DNA from: Spirochaetales bacterium
GTDB lineage: Bacteria > Spirochaetota > Spirochaetia > DSM-2461
NCBI GenBank assembly: GCA_003247135.1
Contig: QKAW01000036.1
Coordinates: forward strand, 62,001 to 126,000
DNA: 64,000 nucleotides
Reading direction: 5' to 3'
The translations under genes and the position numbers were made by a program. Shown one piece after another: positions 62,866 through 64,000 of this stretch. Under the pieces are notes generated by a model. That model saw nothing but the letters and a program-made list of their open reading frames with translations, made no database searches and had not been told where the DNA came from. The stretch's first letter is position 1. Each line of letters opens with the position of its first letter.

Positions 62866-64000
62866 ATGAGTGTTAGAGTTCGTTACGCACCATCTCCTAC
62901 CGGGTTACAACATATTGGTTCGGTAAGAACAGCGTTATTTAACTATTTTTTTGCAAAAGCCAACGGTGGTAAATTTATTCTAAGAGTTGAAGATACAGAT
63001 CAGACAAGATCTACAGAGGGTGCTTTAGAGGATCTTTATGCAACTTTAGAGTGGCTTGGTATTGATTATGATGAGGGTCCGGTTAAAGGTGGAGAATATG
63101 GCCCATATATTCAATCCGAGAGAACTGAGATTTACAGAGAGTATGCTCAGAAATTAATTGATGCAGGGAAAGCCTACTATTGTTATTGTACTGAAGAACG
63201 ATTAAATGAGTTGAGAGAGTATCAACAAGCAAATAAACTTGATCCAGGTTACGATAGAAAATGTCAGACTATCTCTGAAGAGGAGAAGCAGAGTCTAATC
63301 TCTCAGGGGGTTAAACCGGTTCTAAGGTTAAAAGTTCCAACTGAGGGAAAAACAACAATTGAAGATATGGTTTTAGGAACTATAACAAGAAGAAACAGAG
63401 ATGTTATGGTCGATCCGATTTTAATGAAGGCTGATGGATTCCCTACTTATCACTTTGCTAATGTAATAGATGATCATTTAATGGAAATTACACATATTTT
63501 AAGAGCACAGGAGTGGATACCGTCAGCTCCGGTACATGTTATGTTATATGAAGCATTTGGGTGGGAGCATCCAATCTATGCTCATTTGCCAAATGTTAAT
63601 GGAAAAGATGGAAAAAAACTTTCTAAAAGACATGGCTCAACTTCTTTGGTTCAGTTCAGAGAGGGAGGTTATATTCCTGAAGGTTTAATAAACTATGTAA
63701 CTCTTGTGGGGTGGTCTTATGATGATAAAAGAGAGTTTTTTACGAAAGAGGATTTTGAACAACTCTTTACTCTTGATAAAATCAGTAAATCACCAGGGAT
63801 TTTTGACTACAAGAAACTTGACTGGTTTAATGGGCAGTACTTAAGAAAGCTTGAGGATTCAAGACTTGAGGAGTTATTGATTCCGGTATTAGAGAGGGCT
63901 AATGTTGTTTCAAATCCTATAACAGATGAGGAGAGAGACATATTCATTAAAGCAATGCCTATCTTTAGAGAGCGTCTAACTCTTACAACAGATATTGTTG
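62866..64000 (+). CDS. gltX: Glutamyl-tRNA synthetase, N-terminal part (cut by window edge)
   Basis: Class I synthetase; about 378 residues lie in the window and the anticodon-binding end is outside. VRYAPSPTGLQHIGSVRTALFNYFF has the HIGH-type motif HIGS, then RVEDTDQTRS, the Glu-binding pocket; the second ATP motif is KKLSKRHG near 63616. ATG 62866 has AGGATGAGG upstream. The frame is intact to position 64000. Whether it is discriminating or also charges tRNA-Gln cannot be told. Confidence 0.96.
   Translation, partial: MSVRVRYAPSPTGLQHIGSVRTALFNYFFAKANGGKFILRVEDTDQTRSTEGALEDLYATLEWLGIDYDEGPVKGGEYGPYIQSERTEIYREYAQKLIDAGKAYYCYCTEERLNELREYQQANKLDPGYDRKCQTISEEEKQSLISQGVKPVLRLKVPTEGKTTIEDMVLGTITRRNRDVMVDPILMKADGFPTYHFANVIDDHLMEITHILRAQEWIPSAPVHVMLYEAFGWEHPIYAHLPNVNGKDGKKLSKRHGSTSLVQFREGGYIPEGLINYVTLVGWSYDDKREFFTKEDFEQLFTLDKISKSPGIFDYKKLDWFNGQYLRKLEDSRLEELLIPVLERANVVSNPITDEERDIFIKAMPIFRERLTLTTDIV

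Noticed and set aside
1-64000. Reverse transcriptase, phage, insertion sequence, CRISPR, tRNA or rRNA genes
   Set aside because: No matching motifs, terminal repeats, spaced repeats or cloverleaf sequences were found by eye.

Overview
The window is AT-rich bacterial chromosome, densely packed on both strands, and most probably from a free-living member of the Spirochaetota (Spirochaetales). The evidence is the run zinc-ribbon protein / rpsT / HU / bactofilin / rho / rpmE, which I recall as a characteristic spirochaete gene order, together with a spirochaete-like omega subunit, bactofilins and many exported lipoproteins. AGA is the usual Arg codon and TTG or GTG starts are common, usually behind a clear GGAG-type ribosome binding site. 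I saw no tRNA, rRNA, CRISPR array, insertion sequence or reverse transcriptase, and no gap above 300 bases lacks a gene.

Layout. 1-5271 (minus strand): purine biosynthesis purF-purM-purN-purD (purD cut by the window edge), behind dus and tatD. 5417-8213: M23 peptidase, bactofilin, DUF327 protein and RicT-like PSP1 protein. 8278-11630: zinc-ribbon protein, rpsT, HU, second bactofilin, rho, rpmE, closed by a strong terminator. 11742-19161: GHMP kinase, TPR and NHL proteins, then YcgN-like, clpS, clpA and aat, a compact N-degron proteolysis operon. 19169-37655: mgtE, murB, cysS, an ECF sigma/membrane-protein locus with a transglutaminase-like protein, glyA, a double cNMP-domain protein, valS, aminotransferase, MATE and YgiQ.

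37738-53136 is the accessory part. It holds two modules that each encode an exported caspase-fold protease and a SUMF1/FGE-fold lipoprotein, separated by about 6 kb of unrelated genes. The first SUMF1 gene ends in a block whose Arg codons switch abruptly from AGR to CGN and whose variable codons all read as mutated AAY. This is the signature of a diversity-generating retroelement (DGR) variable region. No reverse transcriptase or template repeat is in the window, so it would be a remote target. The second module adds a DUF4384 lipoprotein and an LPP20-like lipoprotein.

53192-64000: murC, yicC, cytidylate-kinase-like, rpoZ, miaA (apparently with an AUA start overlapping rpoZ), a 29-residue AURKAIP1/COX24-type protein, dxs, an ArsR regulator, an HD-GYP protein, alaA-like aminotransferase and the 5' part of gltX.
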